Positions 1 to 9,568 of a DNA stretch of 64,000 nt are shown one piece after another (the first letter of the stretch is position 1; each line of letters begins with the position of its first letter). A program made the position numbers and the translations under genes. The stretch lies in contig JAJEHS010000006.1 of the NCBI GenBank assembly GCA_022823605.1, forward strand, positions 345,001-409,000, in the 5' to 3' direction. Under the pieces are notes generated by a model. It was given only the letters and a program-made list of their open reading frames with translations. It made no database searches and was not told where the DNA came from. Source of the DNA: Paracoccaceae bacterium (GTDB lineage Bacteria; Pseudomonadota; Alphaproteobacteria; Rhodobacterales; Rhodobacteraceae).

Positions 1-193
1 TCAGCAAGGTAAGGATGATCAACTGCAATCCCCTTTCCCCAAATGTCCTGATCAATTCATAGAGTGGATCCGGGCCGAGTTGATTCAACAAGGCCAGTAC
101 AAAGGTGTAAATACCTGGTATCGGAAGAAGAAAATAAAGTGGCCAGGCAGGTAATTTTCTTAGCCAACCATTTATCCGCTGAGAGTAAGCCAA
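1..193 (-). CDS. msrQ: MsrQ, heme-binding membrane subunit of the MsrPQ repair system (5' part only)
   Basis: MsrQ is the b-type heme membrane protein that passes electrons to periplasmic MsrP for repair of oxidised methionines. Only the first 64 codons are in the window; the rest runs off the left edge. The residues read LRKLPAWPLYFLLPIPGIY, then a hydrophobic helix ending near LGPDPLYELIR, which matches the N-terminus of the family. The likely start is TTG at 193: an in-frame TAG lies just upstream and TAGGGA precedes the TTG by six bases, whereas the nearby ATG runs into a stop after three codons. It follows msrP by about 77 bp on the same strand, the usual msrPQ order. Confidence 0.8.
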   Translation of the reverse strand, partial: MAYSQRINGWLRKLPAWPLYFLLPIPGIYTFVLALLNQLGPDPLYELIRTFGERGLQLIILTLL

Positions 194-270
194 ATTAATT
201 CCCTACCATAACCATTAGTATAAGATTACCTTGAGTTATCTGTCAGATAACGTGGGACAGGTTACTACAA

Positions 271-1206
271 TCAGTAATTTTCAGCCAAATCCATGCCCTC
301 ATATAGGTGGGCAACATGCTCTTCATAGCCGTTAAACATCAAAGTGGGTATTTTCTTGGCAAACAATCCAGTTCCAATTACTCTTTCTGCGGCTTGGGAC
401 CACCTGGGATGGCTTACATTCGGATTAACGTTCGAGTAAAAACCATACTCTCTGGGATTTTGATCATTCCAGGTTGTAGGAGGCATTTCTTCCGTGAAAG
501 TTATTTTAACTATGGATTTGATAGACTTGAATCCGTACTTCCAAGGTACCACCAATCTGATTGGTGCACCGTTCTGGTTGGGCATAAGTTCACCATAAAG
601 TCCAACACTCAGTATAGACAGGGGATTCATGGCTTCATCCAACCGAAGGCCTTCCCTGTATGGCCAATCAAGGAATCCTGATCTCTGACCAACCATTTCC
701 TCGGGACGAACCAAGGTTTCAAATGCCACGAATTTTGCCTTGCTATCAGGGAGGCTGTCTTCAATGAGCTTGCCGAGTTCAAAACCGATCCAGGGAACAA
801 CCATGGACCAGGCCTCAACACATCTCAAACGGTAAATCCTTTCCTCAACGGAATATTTTTCTATCAGCTCATGAACCGAGTATTCGCCGGGATTATCACA
901 AAGTCCATCTATTTTGACGGACCATGGTTCTGTTGTCAGGTTATGGGCATGCTTGGCAGGGTCACCCTTTCTCGTCCCAAATTCATAAAAATTGTTGTAG
1001 GTCGTAATATCTTCAAATGAATGAGGTTCCTGATCTATAGAATATGGACTTGCAATTGGTGAGGGAAATGCCTTGCCCAAAACACTGCCTGCAAAGGGGC
1101 TGGCCAATACCGCACCAGCACCACCCATCATCAATTTCCTGCGGTTTAACCAATAGGATTTAGGTGTCACATCGGCATGGGAGTACTCTGAATTAAATTT
1201 TACCAT
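271..1206 (-). CDS. msrP: MsrP, periplasmic protein-methionine-sulfoxide reductase catalytic subunit
   Basis: This is a molybdopterin enzyme of the YedY/MsrP type that reduces methionine sulfoxide in periplasmic proteins, fed with electrons by MsrQ. The N-terminus carries a Tat signal (NRRKLMMGGAGAVLASPFAG), so it is exported folded. The segment YRLRCVEAWSMVVPW contains the cysteine expected to bind molybdenum. The length, about 311 residues, is normal. The open frame reaches a TTG at 1221, but that TTG overlaps the SD sequence: GGAG stands nine bases before ATG 1206, which is the better start. msrQ follows directly. Confidence 0.9.
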   Translation of the reverse strand: MVKFNSEYSHADVTPKSYWLNRRKLMMGGAGAVLASPFAGSVLGKAFPSPIASPYSIDQEPHSFEDITTYNNFYEFGTRKGDPAKHAHNLTTEPWSVKIDGLCDNPGEYSVHELIEKYSVEERIYRLRCVEAWSMVVPWIGFELGKLIEDSLPDSKAKFVAFETLVRPEEMVGQRSGFLDWPYREGLRLDEAMNPLSILSVGLYGELMPNQNGAPIRLVVPWKYGFKSIKSIVKITFTEEMPPTTWNDQNPREYGFYSNVNPNVSHPRWSQAAERVIGTGLFAKKIPTLMFNGYEEHVAHLYEGMDLAENY

Positions 1207-1300
1207 TTTGACAAACTCCAAATAAATTTTCCCCTATATAACTTACCTATTAAAAAGTGGTATAGTTAATTGGTTCAAAGAATTGTTAAATTTTTCCTGA

Positions 1301-3907
1301 TTAGTGGAATGTAACCTGATCTTGTTCTGGCTCATCCACGGATATACCATTGATTGAAACACCCATGAGATCATCGTGGGAAATTTCGGCAATGCTACCC
1401 TCTTTGAGTGTTCCCTGCAGAAGGGCTTCAGCAAGCTTGTTTTGAAGATGCTTTTGAATTACACGTTTCAAGGGCCTTGCCCCATAAACCGGATCGTAAC
1501 CCTTTTTGGCCAACCATGATTTGAACTCCTGATGTATAACCAGATTGATTTTCCTTTCCTTAAGCCTTTCCTCCAGACTCTTGAGCTGGATTTCAACAAT
1601 CTGAACCATGTCTTCCCTACTGAGTTTGTCAAATAAAATGATTTCATCGAGTCGGTTGATGAATTCAGGTCGCAAATTTCTTCTGACAGCACTCATAACG
1701 ACTTCTTCTGCCACCTTGCGAGAATGATTTACGTCCAGTTCTGCCAGTTCTTCTGATCCCATATTTGATGTAAAGACAATCAGGGATTGCTTGAAATCCA
1801 CCCGCCTGCCCTGGCCGTCTGTAAGAATGCCTTCATCAAGGACCTGCAGAAAAATATTGAAAACCTCCGGATGGGCCTTTTCAACCTCATCGAACAAAAT
1901 TACCTGATAGGGCCTGCGGCGAACGGCTTCGGTCAGGGTACCCCCCTCTTCATATCCAACATAACCCGGTGGTGCTCCGATCAATCTTGCTACGGAATGT
2001 TTCTCCATATACTCGGACATATCCACCCTTACCATCGCTGATTCATGGTCAAATATGAATTCAGCCAGTGCCTTGCATAATTCGGTTTTACCAACGCCAG
2101 TAGGTCCAAGGAACAGAAATGATCCAATCGGACGATTGGGATCACTCAATCCTGAACGGGATCTTCTGACGGCATTTGAAACAGCCCTGACCGCTTCCTT
2201 TTGGGATACAATTCGCTTGCCAAGTTCACTTTCCATTCTTAGGAGCTTGTCCTTTTCACCCTCAAGCATTTTGGCAACAGGTATTCCAGTCCATTTTTCA
2301 ACAACAAGAGCTACCCTTTCTGTTGATACTTTTTCCTCAAGATACTTTGTTTCATAATTATCGCTGATTTCCTTTTGTTCCTTTTCAAGGCGAGGTATGA
2401 TGCCATAACTGAGCTCCCCTGCACGGGCCAGATCACCTTCACGCTTAACCTTTTCCAATTCAATCCTGGCCTCATCAAGTTCTTCCTTGATTTGCCTGGC
2501 TTTGGACAATTTGTCTCTTTCGAGTTGCCAATTTGAAGTTAGAACAGAAGATTTTTCAATCAATTCAATTAATTCCTGCTGAATAACTGCCAGCCTTTCC
2601 TTCGAACTGTTGTCTTCTTCCTTTTTCAAGGCTTCAACCTCAATCTGTTTCTGAAGTATTTCCCGATCCAGACTATCCAACTCCTCGGGTTTTGAATCGA
2701 TCTCCATGCGCATCCTACTTGCTGCCTCATCAATCAGGTCAATCGCCTTGTCGGGAAGATTCCTGTCTGTAATGTATCTGTTGGATAGAACTGCGGCAGA
2801 AACGAGGGCACTGTCTGAAATACCAACCCCATGATGAAGCTCATACTTTTCCTTGATACCCCTCAAAATTGAAATTGTATCCTCGACCGTGGGTTCCTTG
2901 ATGAATACAGTCTGAAATCGTCGGGTTAGTGCTGCATCCTTTTCAACATGCTTTCTGAATTCATCCAGCGTTGTTGCTCCCACACAATGTAATTCACCCC
3001 TTGCAAGTGCCGGCTTCATCAAATTTGAAGCATCAACCGATCCCTCGGCCTTGCCGGCACCCACAAGAGTATGCAATTCATCAACAAAAAGGATGATTTC
3101 GGATGCGGCATCAGTTATTTCCTTGAGGACCGCTTTCATTCTTTCTTCAAATTCACCCCGGACGCCGGTACCCGCAACGAGTGATCCAATATCAAGTGAA
3201 AGCAAACGCTTGTTGCGCAGGCTTTCCGGAACATCACCCTTGATGATTCTAAGAGCCAGACCCTCAATTATGGCCGTTTTACCCACACCGGGATTTCCTA
3301 TGAGTACAGGATTGTTTTTCGTCCTTCTGCTCAGAACCTGCATGGTTCGACGAATTTCTTCATCCCTTCCGATAATTGGATCTATCTTGCCCTGTCTTGC
3401 CCTCTCGGTTAAATCCTGGCAATATTTCTCAAGTGCTTCAAAATTTCTTTCACCCGTAGGACTATCCACACTTCTGCCTTTTCGTATTTTTTCAATTTCA
3501 AACTTGAGCGCCTCAGAATGGACCCCTGCCTTTTTCAATAATCTGCTTGCCGAAGATGGTTCGCTGGCAAGAGCTAGGAACAAAATATCCAGCGCGATAT
3601 ATTTGTCCCCAAACTGACCGGCCAGTTTCTCAGCCCTTGCCAAGATTTTTGAACCTTCCGTTCCAAGATTGGGACCCACACCTGTAACCTTCGGTATTGA
3701 TTCCTTTTCTCTGTTGATCGTTTGTTTTAGAGATTCCAAATCTCCTCCTACCTTCTGGATGAGATTTATTGCCAATCCTTGTGATTCATTGATGGTTCCT
3801 TCCAGCAAATGCACGGAATCAACTAACTGGTGATTGGAATCGTTGGCAATCTGAATAGCATTCTGAAGTGCAGTGTAGGTTCCCTGGCTGAAATTTTGTC
3901 CATCCAT
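1301..3907 (-). CDS. clpB: ClpB disaggregase
   Basis: Hexameric AAA+ chaperone that works with DnaK to extract proteins from aggregates after heat stress. The 868 residues are full length. The order is an N-terminal Clp repeat domain (1-145), a first ATPase domain with GNPGVGKT near residue 204, a long coiled-coil middle domain (about 410-530), and a second ATPase domain with GPTGVGKT near residue 605 followed by the small D2 domain. ATG 3907 has AGGAGGA eight bases upstream. A sigma-32-like promoter lies about 70-95 bp further upstream. Confidence 0.97.
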   Translation of the reverse strand: MDGQNFSQGTYTALQNAIQIANDSNHQLVDSVHLLEGTINESQGLAINLIQKVGGDLESLKQTINREKESIPKVTGVGPNLGTEGSKILARAEKLAGQFGDKYIALDILFLALASEPSSASRLLKKAGVHSEALKFEIEKIRKGRSVDSPTGERNFEALEKYCQDLTERARQGKIDPIIGRDEEIRRTMQVLSRRTKNNPVLIGNPGVGKTAIIEGLALRIIKGDVPESLRNKRLLSLDIGSLVAGTGVRGEFEERMKAVLKEITDAASEIILFVDELHTLVGAGKAEGSVDASNLMKPALARGELHCVGATTLDEFRKHVEKDAALTRRFQTVFIKEPTVEDTISILRGIKEKYELHHGVGISDSALVSAAVLSNRYITDRNLPDKAIDLIDEAASRMRMEIDSKPEELDSLDREILQKQIEVEALKKEEDNSSKERLAVIQQELIELIEKSSVLTSNWQLERDKLSKARQIKEELDEARIELEKVKREGDLARAGELSYGIIPRLEKEQKEISDNYETKYLEEKVSTERVALVVEKWTGIPVAKMLEGEKDKLLRMESELGKRIVSQKEAVRAVSNAVRRSRSGLSDPNRPIGSFLFLGPTGVGKTELCKALAEFIFDHESAMVRVDMSEYMEKHSVARLIGAPPGYVGYEEGGTLTEAVRRRPYQVILFDEVEKAHPEVFNIFLQVLDEGILTDGQGRRVDFKQSLIVFTSNMGSEELAELDVNHSRKVAEEVVMSAVRRNLRPEFINRLDEIILFDKLSREDMVQIVEIQLKSLEERLKERKINLVIHQEFKSWLAKKGYDPVYGARPLKRVIQKHLQNKLAEALLQGTLKEGSIAEISHDDLMGVSINGISVDEPEQDQVTFH

Positions 3908-3975
3908 TGGTGGTTCCTCCTGGTTAATTCACTGATAATCTTTTGGGGTGGGGGTCAAAGTTTAATTATAAAAAA

Positions 3976-4003
3976 ATGTTGGAGGAGGAATTGATTTTTC
4001 AAG
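3976..4003 (-). promoter_or_regulatory. Possible sigma-32 heat-shock promoter for clpB
   Basis: On the minus strand the sequence reads CTTGAA, 14 bases, then TCCAACAT. The -35 hexamer is identical to the sigma-32 consensus, the spacing is right, and the -10 element is only a partial match to CCCCATNT. The position, about 70 bp ahead of the clpB start, fits. Assignment rests on motif and context only. Confidence 0.4.
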
Positions 4004-4157
4004 ACCTTATCTTGTTAGGGGCAGTTCCTAATTTCGTAAGGATCAGCTGGTTTTGATACCTGTAATTATGCAACGAAATCTGGCCAATTGCATGGACTCC
4101 TCCCTGCTGCAATCGTCATTAGTAAAATACATTTTCGTTGGTAGGCAATAGTATTGC

Positions 4158-5435
4158 TTAACTGCGTTTACGTTCGACAGTTTCAGGACGATTGGGGAGG
4201 TTCAGTTCAGTTACCTTTTTTTCTCTTTTGGCCACAATTTTTCCATTCGAGACTACCATCAGCCGATCTGCCCGGAGTCGAATTGCTTCAACTTGGTCGG
4301 CAGCATCAAGTATGACAAAACTGGCCTTGTTACCTGGTAACAATCCATAATTCTCCAGTTCCATGATTTTCGCGTTTTCTGTCGTGATCATTTCATAACA
4401 TTTTAACATGTCTGCCTGGCTCGTCATTTGAGCGACATGAATACCCATGAAAGCAACATCCAGCATATCGGCCGTACCGAGTGAGTACCAGGGATCAAGT
4501 ACACAATCCTGCCCCCAACCAACCCTGATACCATAATCCAGCATTTCAGGTACTCGGGTCAATCCCCTTCTTTTGGGATAATTATCGTGTCGCCCCTGAA
4601 TAACAATGTTGATGAGGGGATTTGAAATCACTGAAACTTCAGCCTCGGCAATCAGGGGAAGCAATTTGGAGACATAATAGTTGTCCATGGAGTGCATTGA
4701 GGTAAGGTGTGAACCTGTAACACGCCCCTCTAGTCCCAGATTTATCGTTTCAAATGCGAGTTGTTCGATATGTCTGGAATTAGGATCATCAGTCTCATCA
4801 CAATGCATATCAACTGGCAATCCCCTTTCAGCAGCGATTCTGCAAAGTTCCGTTACCGATCGAAGACCCTCTTCCATGGTACGCTCAAAATGAGGAATTC
4901 CACCAACGACATCAACACCCAAATCCAAGGCTCTGAGAGTATTTTTCCTAGCGTTCCTTGATCGATAAAAACCGTCTTGCGGAAAGGCAACAAGTTGTAA
5001 ATCGAGATATGGCGATATTTCCTTTTGAACTTCCTTCAAGGCTTCTACTGCCAACAAACGGTCATCACATACATCGACATGGGTTCGAATGGCCAACAAC
5101 CCCATGGAAACAGCCCAGTCACAATATTGCAAGGCTCTCTGCTTGACTGCTTCGGGAGTCAGTATTTCCTTCAATTCCCCCCAAAGTTCGATCCCCTCCA
5201 GTAGTGTACCCGATTGGTTGACACGAGGAATACCCTGGGACAATGTCGCATCCATATGAAAATGCGGATCGACAAAAGGTGGGGAAAGCAGACACCCCTC
5301 AAAGGAAAATGTCTGTGCTGCTTCGGCTTTCATATTCGGTTCAATGGCAACGATTCTTGATCCTGAAATGGCTATATCAGTAGTTGCCCCTGAGGGAAGT
5401 GTGACTCCCTTTATGAGTAAATCTAAATTCATCAT
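4158..5435 (-). CDS. CodA-like cytosine deaminase family amidohydrolase
   Basis: A 425-residue amidohydrolase that aligns along its length with E. coli cytosine deaminase, which converts cytosine to uracil for salvage. Visible metal and catalytic residues are H58 and H60 (HFH), Q153 (FPQ), H211 and E214 (HCDE), H243 (SHLTSMHS) and D310. The second aspartate of the family signature GHDDVFDPWY is cysteine here (GQDCVLDPWY, C311). That residue contacts the substrate in CodA, so the true substrate may be another pyrimidine or cyclic amidine. Two ATG codons sit at 5435 and 5432 after AAGG. The gene stands alone, divergent from the acyl-CoA synthetase gene. Confidence 0.75.
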   Translation of the reverse strand: MMNLDLLIKGVTLPSGATTDIAISGSRIVAIEPNMKAEAAQTFSFEGCLLSPPFVDPHFHMDATLSQGIPRVNQSGTLLEGIELWGELKEILTPEAVKQRALQYCDWAVSMGLLAIRTHVDVCDDRLLAVEALKEVQKEISPYLDLQLVAFPQDGFYRSRNARKNTLRALDLGVDVVGGIPHFERTMEEGLRSVTELCRIAAERGLPVDMHCDETDDPNSRHIEQLAFETINLGLEGRVTGSHLTSMHSMDNYYVSKLLPLIAEAEVSVISNPLINIVIQGRHDNYPKRRGLTRVPEMLDYGIRVGWGQDCVLDPWYSLGTADMLDVAFMGIHVAQMTSQADMLKCYEMITTENAKIMELENYGLLPGNKASFVILDAADQVEAIRLRADRLMVVSNGKIVAKREKKVTELNLPNRPETVERKRS

Positions 5436-5554
5436 TCACCTTTCTGAAAAATTGGCCTCTCCTGAAAATAACCAACCTGCATTGAGCTAACAATCAAAAT
5501 TATTTCATATGTTTATATCAGAAGAAAAATGATCAAATATCTTTCCATTTCAAA

Positions 5555-5584
5555 TCAAATGTCACCAATAATTGGTAAATTTGA
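5555..5584. promoter_or_regulatory. Two-tier dyad in the 410-bp divergent intergenic region
   Basis: An inner palindrome ACCAAT-A-ATTGGT (5564-5576) is flanked by a second matched pair, TCAAAT at 5555-5560 and ATTTGA at 5579-5584. The pairing is perfect except that the gaps between tiers are three and two bases. It lies between the divergent codA-like gene and acyl-CoA synthetase gene and could bind a dimeric regulator. The remaining bases of 5436-5846 are AT-rich, and I see no convincing gene there. Confidence 0.35.
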
Positions 5585-5846
5585 AGGGATGCAAATTTAA
5601 ATATTTGAATCATTGCAGTAGTGGAAGAAAATTGCTAAAAATGGCAGGATTTATTGATGGATGTGTGTCCTGTAGCCCCATTACATGGAGAATTTCAAGC
5701 GATGAATACCCATTTTGGCTTGAGAGAAGATCAGCCTAATGGCTTTATGCTGTCAGGAAAAAAATTCATTGGGTCTAAGTTTGATCACAAACTGATTTAT
5801 TTTTTTGCAAAGTGGTGTTTAGAAATAATTTTTAACGTTTGGAAAA

Positions 5847-7601
5847 ATGCCTAATCAACCTGAAGGTTCAACCGAAAAAATTTCAGGGATTGGTCTGGTT
5901 GAAAATGAGTTTACAAATGTTTCCCTACCTTTGGATGGGATGTCTTACCTGAGAGGCCCAAATTTTCCTTCATTGGTTGACAGGACTATTCCGGAGCAAT
6001 TGAAAAAAACGGTATCAAAGTTTGGAAACAGGGAAGCTTTGGTATTCTGCGACAAGGGAATCAGGCTAAGTTATGACGAGTTTTATGATGCAGTAAAAAA
6101 GCTCGCAGCCGGAATGTTGGCACTGGGTTTATCAAAGGGTGATCGAGTGGGAATTTGGTCTCCCAATCGGCTTGAATGGGTTCTTACCCAATTCGCGACT
6201 TCATGCGTTGGTTTGATTCTCGTTAATATCAATCCAGCTTACCGATTGTCAGAACTCGAATATGTCTTGAATAAGGTAGGTTGCAAAGCCCTTATTTCTG
6301 CAAAGTCATTCAAGACATCAGATTATGTTGGAATGTTACGTAAGTTGGCTCCTGAATTGGAATCCTGCAGACCAGGCCAGCTGCAGTCTAGCAAACTACC
6401 AAATCTTCAAAGCATTGTTTTAATGGACGATGTTCAGGAGTCGGGAATGTTATCATTCACGGATTTGATGCAACTGGGAAGGCCTGATCAAGAAATCAGG
6501 ATAAAAACAATCGATAAAACGCTTTGTCCAGATGAGGCGATCAACATTCAATTTACATCCGGAACAACCGGTTTACCCAAAGGTGCTACTCTTTCACACG
6601 TAAATATCGTCAATAATGCTCGTTTTGTAGTGGACCGAATTAGGTTGCAAGAAGTTGATCGCCTTGCCATCCCCGTACCACTATATCACTGCTTTGGAAT
6701 GGTAATGGGCGTATTGGGAGCAATGAGTTGCGGCGCTACAATGATATTTCCAGGTGAGTCATTCAATGCTTCTAACACTCTTGATGCTCTTTCCGATGAG
6801 CGTTGTACTGCGGTTTACGGAGTCCCCACCATGTTTCTTGCGATGTTGGAAGATCTGGAAAATTCCCCTCGTGATGTTTCATGTTTACGAACTGGTATAA
6901 TGGCAGGGGCTCCTTGTCCAATAGAAATCATGAAAAGGGTCAACAATGAATTGAACCTTAATGAGATCACGATTTGTTACGGTATGACTGAAACATCACC
7001 CGTATCGTTTCAAAGCTTTGTGGATGATCCAATTGACAAAAGGTGTGAAACAGTTGGAAGGATTCATCCACATTTGGAGATAAAGATCATCGATCCCCAA
7101 GGTGAAGTCGTTCCTGTTGGTGTTAAAGGCGAACTCTGTACCAAGGGGTACTCGGTAATGAAAGGTTACTGGGAAGACGAGGAAAAAACGGATGAAAGTA
7201 TAATCAATGGGTGGATGCACTCAGGTGATTTGGCAATAATTGATGACGAAGGGTTTTGTAACATAGTAGGTCGTGTCAAGGATATGATCATTCGTGGGGG
7301 TGAAAATGTATACCCGCGTGAAATTGAGGAATACCTAATCCGTCACCCGAAGGTCAATGACGTACAGGTTTTTGGTATCCCGGATGAAAAACTAGGGGAA
7401 TCAGTATGTGCTTGGATCATTACCAAACCAGGAATGAAACTCAATGAGTCGGAACTTAAGGAATACTGTGATGAAAATGTTGCTTACTTCAAGATTCCAT
7501 CGTATTTCAGATTTGTTGAGGAATTTCCAATGACTGTCACTGGTAAGCCACAAAAGTTTGTCATGCGTGAAAAAATGGTGGAGATGTTGGAAGATGGATA
7601 A
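5847..7601 (+). CDS. Fatty-acid (medium/long-chain) acyl-CoA synthetase, AMP-forming
   Basis: A 584-residue ANL-superfamily enzyme that activates a carboxylic acid through acyl-AMP to acyl-CoA. The phosphate-binding loop is FTSGTTGLPKGATLSH, the adenine site YGMTETSPVSFQ, the hinge GRVKDMIIRGGENVYP, and the catalytic lysine is expected near the C-terminal VTGKPQKF. This pattern matches the FadD/AcsF branch rather than acetyl-CoA synthetase. The start has only a weak SD sequence, and the first 40 residues could include a non-native extension. Its last eight bases overlap pyrF, so the two are probably co-transcribed. The acid used cannot be told from sequence. Confidence 0.85.
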   Translation: MPNQPEGSTEKISGIGLVENEFTNVSLPLDGMSYLRGPNFPSLVDRTIPEQLKKTVSKFGNREALVFCDKGIRLSYDEFYDAVKKLAAGMLALGLSKGDRVGIWSPNRLEWVLTQFATSCVGLILVNINPAYRLSELEYVLNKVGCKALISAKSFKTSDYVGMLRKLAPELESCRPGQLQSSKLPNLQSIVLMDDVQESGMLSFTDLMQLGRPDQEIRIKTIDKTLCPDEAINIQFTSGTTGLPKGATLSHVNIVNNARFVVDRIRLQEVDRLAIPVPLYHCFGMVMGVLGAMSCGATMIFPGESFNASNTLDALSDERCTAVYGVPTMFLAMLEDLENSPRDVSCLRTGIMAGAPCPIEIMKRVNNELNLNEITICYGMTETSPVSFQSFVDDPIDKRCETVGRIHPHLEIKIIDPQGEVVPVGVKGELCTKGYSVMKGYWEDEEKTDESIINGWMHSGDLAIIDDEGFCNIVGRVKDMIIRGGENVYPREIEEYLIRHPKVNDVQVFGIPDEKLGESVCAWIITKPGMKLNESELKEYCDENVAYFKIPSYFRFVEEFPMTVTGKPQKFVMREKMVEMLEDG

Positions 7602-8283
7602 CCGTCTGATTTTGGCACTTGATTATACTCATCCCGACGAGGCCAGAAAAATGGTGGAAAAATTGGGTCCTACTATCGGATTCTATAAAGTTGGGCAAAT
7701 AATGCTTGCAAATGGAGGATTGGAGTTTTGCAAGGAGCTGAAGGAGCAATACGGCAAAAGGGTTTTCCTTGATTTGAAGCTCTTCGATATAGGAAATACT
7801 GTTGAAAAGGCCGTTATGGCCTTGTCGGCATTCCAGTTTGATTTTCTAACGGTTCATGGAGATCCCTATGTTGTCGAAGCTGCTGTAAGGGGGCGAGGAG
7901 AATCTTCCACCAAAATACTGGCAATAACCATACTAACCTCGCTTGATCGTGAAGATCTTGATGGTGCCTTGTATCAAAATGGTGACCTTGACACCCTGGT
8001 GGGTAGAAGAGCAGAAATTGCCTTTGAGGCCGGTGCAGACGGAGTCATATCCTCACCTCGGGAAGTAGGGTTAATTCGAGGTCTGAAATACGGTAAATCC
8101 AAACTGATCGTAACTCCTGGCATCAGACCGACCAATTCTGAAAAGGATGATCAGAAAAGAACACTCAGCCCCAGTGAGGCAATCCTTAATGGATCAGATT
8201 ATCTGGTTGTCGGGAGGGCCATTACCCAATCTCCTGATCCCATGGCCGTTATAGAGAATATAGTCGAAACCCTTCCCCCCTGA
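7594..8283 (+). CDS. pyrF: Orotidine 5'-phosphate decarboxylase
   Basis: Last step of UMP synthesis: decarboxylation of OMP. The sequence has the N-terminal LILALDY strand, the catalytic DLKLFDIGNTV segment (D-x-K and second D), and the C-terminal phosphate site SDYLVVGRAIT. From ATG 7594 the protein is 229 residues, the normal size. This ATG overlaps the end of the acyl-CoA synthetase gene by eight bases, with GGAG and GGAAG just upstream. A longer reading from 7558 would add twelve residues unlike any PyrF. Confidence 0.95.
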   Translation: MDNRLILALDYTHPDEARKMVEKLGPTIGFYKVGQIMLANGGLEFCKELKEQYGKRVFLDLKLFDIGNTVEKAVMALSAFQFDFLTVHGDPYVVEAAVRGRGESSTKILAITILTSLDREDLDGALYQNGDLDTLVGRRAEIAFEAGADGVISSPREVGLIRGLKYGKSKLIVTPGIRPTNSEKDDQKRTLSPSEAILNGSDYLVVGRAITQSPDPMAVIENIVETLPP

Positions 8284-8304
8284 TTACTTGGTTGATATGT
8301 GAAC

Positions 8305-9561
8305 ATGAGATCATTGTGCCGAAATTGTGAGCTGATGTTCGAAGGAAAAGGAATTTGTCCCGAATGTCGATCACCGAAAATTGTTTCGCACCCTGAATTG
8401 TCGTTGTTGAACATAGCACATATTGATTGTGACGCCTTCTTTGCATCTGTTGAAAAAAGAGACAACCCCGACCTGATCAATAAACCAGTTATCATTGGCG
8501 GAGGAAACAGGGGAGTTGTTTCCACGGCCTGTTATATAGCCAGAATCAAGGGAGTTCATTCTGCCATGCCGATGTACCAAGCCATGCAGCTATGTCCGGA
8601 TGCAGTAATCGTAAGACCCCGTATGGGGGTATATTCTGCTGTTTCAAAGGAAATTGTCAAACTCATGAAGGAATTAACACCTCTGGTTGAAACAATTTCC
8701 GTTGATGAAGCGTTCCTGGATTTCTCCGGAACCACTTTGCTTCATAAAACCTCCCCTGCCCAGCTGGTAGTGAAACTGGTTAACCGGATTGAACAGCAAG
8801 TTGGGATTACCTGCTCGGTTGGTCTTTCCATAAACAAGTTTCTGGCCAAGATTGCCTCTGATCTGGAAAAGCCAAAGGGGTTCTCGCTTATTGGTCCGTG
8901 TGACATAAACAAGATATTGGGGAACAAACCCCTTACTCTAATTCCTGGTGTTGGGAAGGCATTTCAAAAAAAACTTGAAAAGGAAGGATTGTTTACATTT
9001 TTTGACTTGCAAAAGGTTCCCAAGGAAAAGCTTGAGGAAAAATTTGGCAAATTTGGCAATCGATTATGGCACCTGTCCAGAGGTGAGGATAATAGAACCA
9101 CAAAGGTCACAAGACCCATCAAGAGTATTTCCAATGAAATCACTTTCAGTACAGACATTTCTGATTACAAAAAACTTGAGGGATTTGCTTGGCGATTGAC
9201 GGAAAAGGTTACTGACCGGGCCAAGGAAAAGGGGTTGGTGGGTAACACCGTCACCCTGAAATTGAAACAGCACAATCACAAGGTCCATACCAGACAGGAG
9301 CGGCTTAACATCCCCACAAATCTGGCAAGCCAGATATTCCCCGTTGCACGCTCATTGCTGAAACCCATGGTGAAAGACTTTGCCCCCTTCCGGTTATTGG
9401 GGATCGGATTGAGTGGTCTGGAAAACGAATCCCGACAAATCAATCAGTCCTTTGAACTGAATCCCGAATTGGCTTCACAGAAACGTGTCGAAAATGTTTC
9501 CGATGAATTGCGAAGAAAATTCGGCCCCAATGCCCTCCGTAAAGGAATATCCCTCAACTAG
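8305..9561 (+). CDS. dinB: DNA polymerase IV with N-terminal zinc ribbon
   Basis: Y-family translesion polymerase. The first 30 residues hold C-x2-C ... C-x2-C (CRNC, CPEC) and lead into the palm start IAHIDCDAFFASVEKRD. The catalytic SVDEAFLDFSG follows, then helix-hairpin-helix LIPGVGKAFQKKL and the little-finger domain. The Cys4 preface is common in alphaproteobacterial DinB. Start is ATG 8305 or GTG two codons earlier; neither has a strong SD sequence. It lies 21 bp after pyrF on the same strand and converges on the next gene. Confidence 0.93.
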   Translation: MRSLCRNCELMFEGKGICPECRSPKIVSHPELSLLNIAHIDCDAFFASVEKRDNPDLINKPVIIGGGNRGVVSTACYIARIKGVHSAMPMYQAMQLCPDAVIVRPRMGVYSAVSKEIVKLMKELTPLVETISVDEAFLDFSGTTLLHKTSPAQLVVKLVNRIEQQVGITCSVGLSINKFLAKIASDLEKPKGFSLIGPCDINKILGNKPLTLIPGVGKAFQKKLEKEGLFTFFDLQKVPKEKLEEKFGKFGNRLWHLSRGEDNRTTKVTRPIKSISNEITFSTDISDYKKLEGFAWRLTEKVTDRAKEKGLVGNTVTLKLKQHNHKVHTRQERLNIPTNLASQIFPVARSLLKPMVKDFAPFRLLGIGLSGLENESRQINQSFELNPELASQKRVENVSDELRRKFGPNALRKGISLN

Positions 9562-9568
9562 AAACGGA

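Noticed and set aside
5654..5854. A 66-codon plus-strand frame ahead of the acyl-CoA synthetase
   Set aside because: No SD sequence, no recognisable family, overlaps the real start, and composition follows AT-rich intergenic DNA. A faint likeness to an acyl-CoA dehydrogenase turn (GFMLSGKKF) is too short to use.
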